NCBI GenBank assembly: GCA_963611355.1
Contig: CAVDRM010000006.1
Coordinates: 1 to 64,000, forward strand
From: CAVDRM01 sp963611355
GTDB taxonomy: Bacteria > Bacillota > Clostridia > Christensenellales > Aristaeellaceae
Reading direction: 5' to 3'
DNA length: 64,000 nucleotides
Part shown: positions 60,691 through 64,000 of the stretch, piece by piece
Layout: each line of letters begins with the position of its first letter
Position numbering within the stretch: position 1 is the stretch's first letter
Position numbers and translations under genes: made by a program
Notes under the pieces: model-generated
The model's input: only the letters and a program-made list of their open reading frames with translations
Told to the model about the DNA's origin: nothing
Database searches by the model: none

Positions 60691-60816
60691 TAGCTTTTCA
60701 TAAAAAAGTGTGAGGATACAAGAATTGACCGAATATTTTATGAATGTACGATAGAGTTGTCCATGCAAACAAAAAAAGCGGCAAATTATGCCGCTCAGTT
60801 AAAATTTGAAAAGATG

Positions 60817-61965
60817 TTATTTCTCTTCACTTGCTATATTTACGTTGATTCCGTTGACCTCCACACCTTCTTCGGCTCGGATAAGAATATATTTTTTTCC
60901 GTTAATGAATCCTGTTTTCAGCATATCGCCGCAGTCGGGCGCGACATGGATGACCACACCGGGCGTCCGCACCTCAAACTGCTTGGGGTTGACAATGTTG
61001 GCAGCGCTCAAGGTCGTGCCGCGGCCGAATTGCTCGTCGAATTTTTGTTCAAAGGCTTCTGCCTTTTCAACAGGAACGCCGCAGGTTTCCAGGAGGGAAC
61101 GCACCTCGGGCGCGGACACAATGGGGGCTTCGGCTTTTTTATCCTCCTTCGTCTGCTCGATTTTTTCGGCAATCTGCTCATGAACGGCCTGCATGACCTC
61201 AAAGTTCAGGTCTTCGGTCAATGTATCTTTTAAAATGGCCTGAAAGGTCTCCTTCTGAGCGGGCGCAGGCATTGGAAGCTCGGTATGAAAGAGCGCATCC
61301 GTCAGCTCCTCATGCGCCATTTCGGGGTCACGGACATAGTAGAGCGCATTATAGATATTGCTTGCGCGGTCGTCGAAGGCGGGAAACATAAAGCCTGCCT
61401 CAGGCGCACCGACCAGCCATTCCGGCTGGCTGGCATGAAATTCATTTTCCTGTACTCGGTAGCTTAGAACAGGCTTGCTCAGTTTGACGGGGCAGATGCA
61501 GCAGACAAAATAAGAGAACACCGTTTCGTTCAGCGTATCATCCAAAACACGCTGGGCATCCTTGGCACGATGCGGCACATCATAGGTATCGTGCATCAGA
61601 AGAATCAGATAGTTTTCTTTCATATGAATAGAGTCGAAGATGGTCTGATACAGCATATTGACCAAATCGGCATCCTTAAGCGCGCTGTCCCGCAAATTCA
61701 TCAAAAACCGGTGCTGTTCACTGTTCATCACCTGCTCCGGCGAGAAGACGATGTCAATGCCCGTTTGTCCGGGTGTCCCGGATAAAATGCGCTTGAACAG
61801 CGCCATGTATTTGCTTACATCCTCCTCCGGAACGGAAATCATAGGCATATCAAAGACGGAAAGAATTTCACCCTTTGTTGTTACATAGCAGCCGTGAATG
61901 CCGGAAATATTTCCCTTTTTGGGGTCAAAGCGGCGCTTGATTTCCGCCAGCTCCTTCTTGTTCAT
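60817..61965 (-). CDS. DUF4317 family protein
   Basis: 382 aa (PF14199). Starts KKELAEIKRRFDPKKGNISGIHGCYV, which is the family beginning, and includes SVPEEDVSKYMALFKRILSGTPGQ and VLSYRVQENEFHASQPEWLVGAPEAGFMFPAFDDRASNIY in two blocks. Found mainly in Clostridia; no function known. ATG at 61965 chosen by the family start; the ribosome site is weak, and an upstream ATG is 15 codons further. Confidence 0.85.
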   Translation of the reverse strand: MNKKELAEIKRRFDPKKGNISGIHGCYVTTKGEILSVFDMPMISVPEEDVSKYMALFKRILSGTPGQTGIDIVFSPEQVMNSEQHRFLMNLRDSALKDADLVNMLYQTIFDSIHMKENYLILLMHDTYDVPHRAKDAQRVLDDTLNETVFSYFVCCICPVKLSKPVLSYRVQENEFHASQPEWLVGAPEAGFMFPAFDDRASNIYNALYYVRDPEMAHEELTDALFHTELPMPAPAQKETFQAILKDTLTEDLNFEVMQAVHEQIAEKIEQTKEDKKAEAPIVSAPEVRSLLETCGVPVEKAEAFEQKFDEQFGRGTTLSAANIVNPKQFEVRTPGVVIHVAPDCGDMLKTGFINGKKYILIRAEEGVEVNGINVNIASEEK

Positions 61966-62052
61966 AGATACATAACCTTCTTTCATTAAAAATGAAAACA
62001 AAATGCATTATAGCACAAAATCGCTCTGCTGCAAAGTGAGCGGACAACGAAA

Positions 62053-62081
62053 AAGCGTGCCTGTTTGCTGGAGACACGCTT
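62053..62081 (-). terminator. Terminator of the ComEA-like gene
   Basis: Seven-bp stem AAGCGTG (62081-62075 on the minus strand) with CACGCTT (62059-62053), then a T run. Confidence 0.75.
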
Positions 62082-62090
62082 CTCTTATTG

Positions 62091-62669
62091 CTATTCGTCA
62101 AAGTTAATCAGGGTGCGGATGGCATCTAACTTTTTTGTGCCGATGCCGGAAACGGCCAGCAAATCCTCCGGAAAGCGGAAAGCACCGTTCGCTTCTCTTT
62201 CAGCGACAATCCGCTGTGCAAGGGCGGCACCGATGCCGGGCAGAGCAATGAGTTCCTCTGCTGAGGCTGTATTGACGGAAACTGTCTCCTGCACAGACGC
62301 AGGCTCATCTTTTTCGGCAGCATTGACGGTAGGCTGATGCATCAAGACATAGGGAAAAGAGGAAATACGGGCGTTCCGTACAGACTGCGCCACAAAAAAG
62401 GCAAAGACAATGCAGAGGAAGACAAGCCCTATGCGCGCCCACGGACGAAAACGAGCATCCGGCCTTTGCAGCCATCGGGCAAATGCACCCGAATGCTCGG
62501 CTCGCCATCGGCGTTTCTTGACAACCTCCGGCATGATAATTTCTTCCAGCTTTTCCATGCTCTGACGATAGTCCCGAACAAGCTGCTCAAAGGCTTCCCG
62601 CTCGGCGGGCGGCTCCTCTTCGGACAGGCCACCCGTGTTTGGTGAAGCGGCCGTTTTTCGATAGCGCAT
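62091..62669 (-). CDS. ComEA-like helix-hairpin-helix protein
   Basis: 192 aa. Basic/acidic cytoplasmic part 1-65, one membrane segment (about 72-92, IGLVFLCIVFAFFVAQSV), a short linker and two helix-hairpin-helix motifs at the end: LIALPGIGAALAQRIVAE and LLAVSGIGTKKLDAIRTL. ComEA binds DNA outside the membrane in uptake; the long cytoplasmic start and missing SLBB domain make this a reduced variant. The cysS gene ends 14 bp upstream. Confidence 0.8.
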   Translation of the reverse strand: MRYRKTAASPNTGGLSEEEPPAEREAFEQLVRDYRQSMEKLEEIIMPEVVKKRRWRAEHSGAFARWLQRPDARFRPWARIGLVFLCIVFAFFVAQSVRNARISSFPYVLMHQPTVNAAEKDEPASVQETVSVNTASAEELIALPGIGAALAQRIVAEREANGAFRFPEDLLAVSGIGTKKLDAIRTLINFDE

Positions 62670-62683
62670 AAAACCCTCCGAAA

Positions 62684-64000
62684 TTACACGCTTTTTCTAA
62701 CCTTTTGCCCTTGTGCCGTATCCTCGACGATATAGCCCAGCGCCTTGATTTCATCGCGCAGTTCGTCGGAGCGCTTCCATTCCTTGCTTTTGCGGGCGGC
62801 AGCACGGGCGTCAACCAGATCCTGCACATTCTGAGGCAGTGTATCTTCGGCCTTCTGCATCAAAAGCCCCAGCACATCGCACAGACCGAGCAGCGTATCC
62901 AGCGCAGTCTTAACGGCCTCCTTTGCGCTGTCGGCAGTCAGGGACACATTGGCATCCTGCACAAGGGAGAACAGAGCACCGATGGCGTCTGCCGTGTTCA
63001 GGTCATCGTCCATCGCCTCGTCAAAGTGCGCGGCGTTTTCATGAACGCGCCCGATAAACGCGGTCTCTTCGGCAGACAATTCGCGCTCCTGAGCGTGTTC
63101 CAGAAGGAATCGCAGATGGTCGCGGGCGGTATACAGGCGCATCAAGGAGGCGTGTGCCTGAGCGATCATGTCACGGCTGAAATTGATGGGACTTCTGTAA
63201 TGCGCGGACAGCATGAAGAAGCGGATGTCCTCAGCGGCAAATTCCTTCAAAATATCACGGACGGTGAAGAAATTTCCGGCCGACTTGGACATTTTTTCAT
63301 TATCGATGTTGATAAAGCCGTTGTGCATCCAATAGTGTACGTAGGGTTTGCCGGTCGCGCCCTCGGACTGGGCAATTTCGTTTTCATGATGGGGGAAGAG
63401 CAAATCCTTGCCGCCCGTGTGAATGTCAAAGGTTTCGCCAAGATACTTCATGCTCATGGCAGAGCATTCGATGTGCCAGCCGGGACGCCCTTGCCCCCAC
63501 GGGCTTGGCCAAGACGGTTCGCCGGGCTTGGCCGCCTTCCACAGTGCAAAGTCGGCGGGATTTTTCTTGATATCATCCACTTCAATGCGGGCGCCGGCCT
63601 CCAGATCATCCAAGTTCTGGCCGGAAAGCTTGCCGTAGCCGGGGAATGCCTTGGTATCATAATACACATCGCCGTTCGCTTCATAGGCCAAGCCCTTCTG
63701 CTGAAGTGCTTTGATGAGCTTGATGATGTCGCCGATATGCTCCGTGGCGCGGGGATGCACCGTGGCGGGACGAATGCCGAGCGTTTTGGCGTCCTTAAAA
63801 TACTCCTCAATGAAGTGGTCGCCAAGCTCCTTGACCGTGATATGCTCTTCGTTTGCGCGTTTAATCATTTTGTCGTCAATGTCGGTGAAGTTCTGGACGA
63901 AGGTGACCTTATAGCCGCGATGTTCCAGATACCGGCGAAGCACATCAAACACGATGAACGGACGTGCATTGCCGACATGAAAATAATTATAGACGGTGGG
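62684..64000 (-). CDS. cysS: Cysteinyl-tRNA synthetase, 5' end outside the window
   Basis: At least 438 codons; the frame is open to the window edge and reads PTVYNYFHVGNARPFIVFDVLRR (first part of the HIGH-like site), so only about 20-30 residues are missing. Further motifs: FTDIDDKMIKRA, WHIECSAMSMKYLG, DIHTGGKDLLFPHHENEIAQSEG with the zinc ligands, and the KMSKSAGNF loop. C-terminal anticodon-binding DALR domain complete. Upstream partner of the comEA-like gene. Confidence 0.97.
   Translation of the reverse strand, partial: PTVYNYFHVGNARPFIVFDVLRRYLEHRGYKVTFVQNFTDIDDKMIKRANEEHITVKELGDHFIEEYFKDAKTLGIRPATVHPRATEHIGDIIKLIKALQQKGLAYEANGDVYYDTKAFPGYGKLSGQNLDDLEAGARIEVDDIKKNPADFALWKAAKPGEPSWPSPWGQGRPGWHIECSAMSMKYLGETFDIHTGGKDLLFPHHENEIAQSEGATGKPYVHYWMHNGFINIDNEKMSKSAGNFFTVRDILKEFAAEDIRFFMLSAHYRSPINFSRDMIAQAHASLMRLYTARDHLRFLLEHAQERELSAEETAFIGRVHENAAHFDEAMDDDLNTADAIGALFSLVQDANVSLTADSAKEAVKTALDTLLGLCDVLGLLMQKAEDTLPQNVQDLVDARAAARKSKEWKRSDELRDEIKALGYIVEDTAQGQKVRKSV

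Overview
The window is a gene-dense stretch (GC roughly 50-55 percent by eye) of a low-complexity-free chromosome from an anaerobic, Gram-positive-type bacterium, most likely class Clostridia (Bacillota). Grounds: the sporulation sigma factor SigH, the DarA-HolB-RicT block, YaaK-RecR, Mini-RNase III next to ThyX and RlmB, several protein families typical of Clostridia (DUF4317, DUF1292, DUF6273, C_GCAxxG_C_C), strong GGAGG ribosome sites and textbook sigma-A promoters. Family or genus cannot be told from the sequence alone. No rRNA, tRNA or CRISPR array was seen.

Layout. 1-550: an intact 163-bp MITE-like element (copy A) and a non-coding stretch. 551-8205: zinc-ribbon protein, yaaK-recR-rmuC, a phasin-like acidic protein, then a minus-strand set (alarmone-type HD hydrolase, SxxK serine hydrolase, two small proteins, a long PRPP synthetase). 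8371-10721: SDR oxidoreductase, phosphoesterase and a class-I amidotransferase-type hydrolase. 11093-18148: a long plus-strand run with an XpaC-TelA-LemA-TPM set, an AlkP-superfamily phosphodiesterase, an MBL hydrolase, a C_GCAxxG_C_C protein and RlmD. 18149-20420: a decay zone with the broken tail of rlmD, an acetyltransferase, the 3' remnant of a large serine recombinase, and an XRE-DUF5680 gene split by MITE copy B, which is identical to copy A and sits in a duplicated TTAA.

20430-36506 is the most unusual part: a molybdenum-hydroxylase locus. It has the three xanthine-dehydrogenase-like subunits, the FAD subunit carrying a whole GltD-like NAD(P)H/flavin/Fe-S module inserted inside it, a CoA-transferase, an adenylate-forming ligase, two TetR-type regulators, a DASS-type anion transporter, a dicluster ferredoxin with an IscU-like partner, an XdhC-like protein and a Crp-type regulator. 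Three separate promoters (ferredoxin pair, hydroxylase operon, transporter) carry the same palindrome GGTCANNTGACC directly downstream of the -10 box, and degenerate copies flank the tetR gene, so these units look like one regulon for import, CoA activation and molybdenum-dependent conversion of an unknown organic acid.

36842-48427: RNA methyltransferase, deoB-punA (a following gene was cut by an IS3-family remnant that also rewrote the end of a MATE exporter), marR-matE, a secreted SH3/peptidoglycan-binding protein, an ATC-hydrolase-like protein, and the minus-strand araC-mrnC-thyX-rlmB-sigH run. 48575-53459: RluA-type pseudouridine synthase and an envelope operon (DUF6273-CapA, NAGPA-type glycosidase, Lgt-like protein). 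53522-55939: darA-holB-ricT. 56091-60549: a cupin-regulator-potABCD polyamine uptake operon with two identical palindromic operators. 60817-64000: DUF4317 protein, ComEA-like protein and the 3' part of cysS running off the window.
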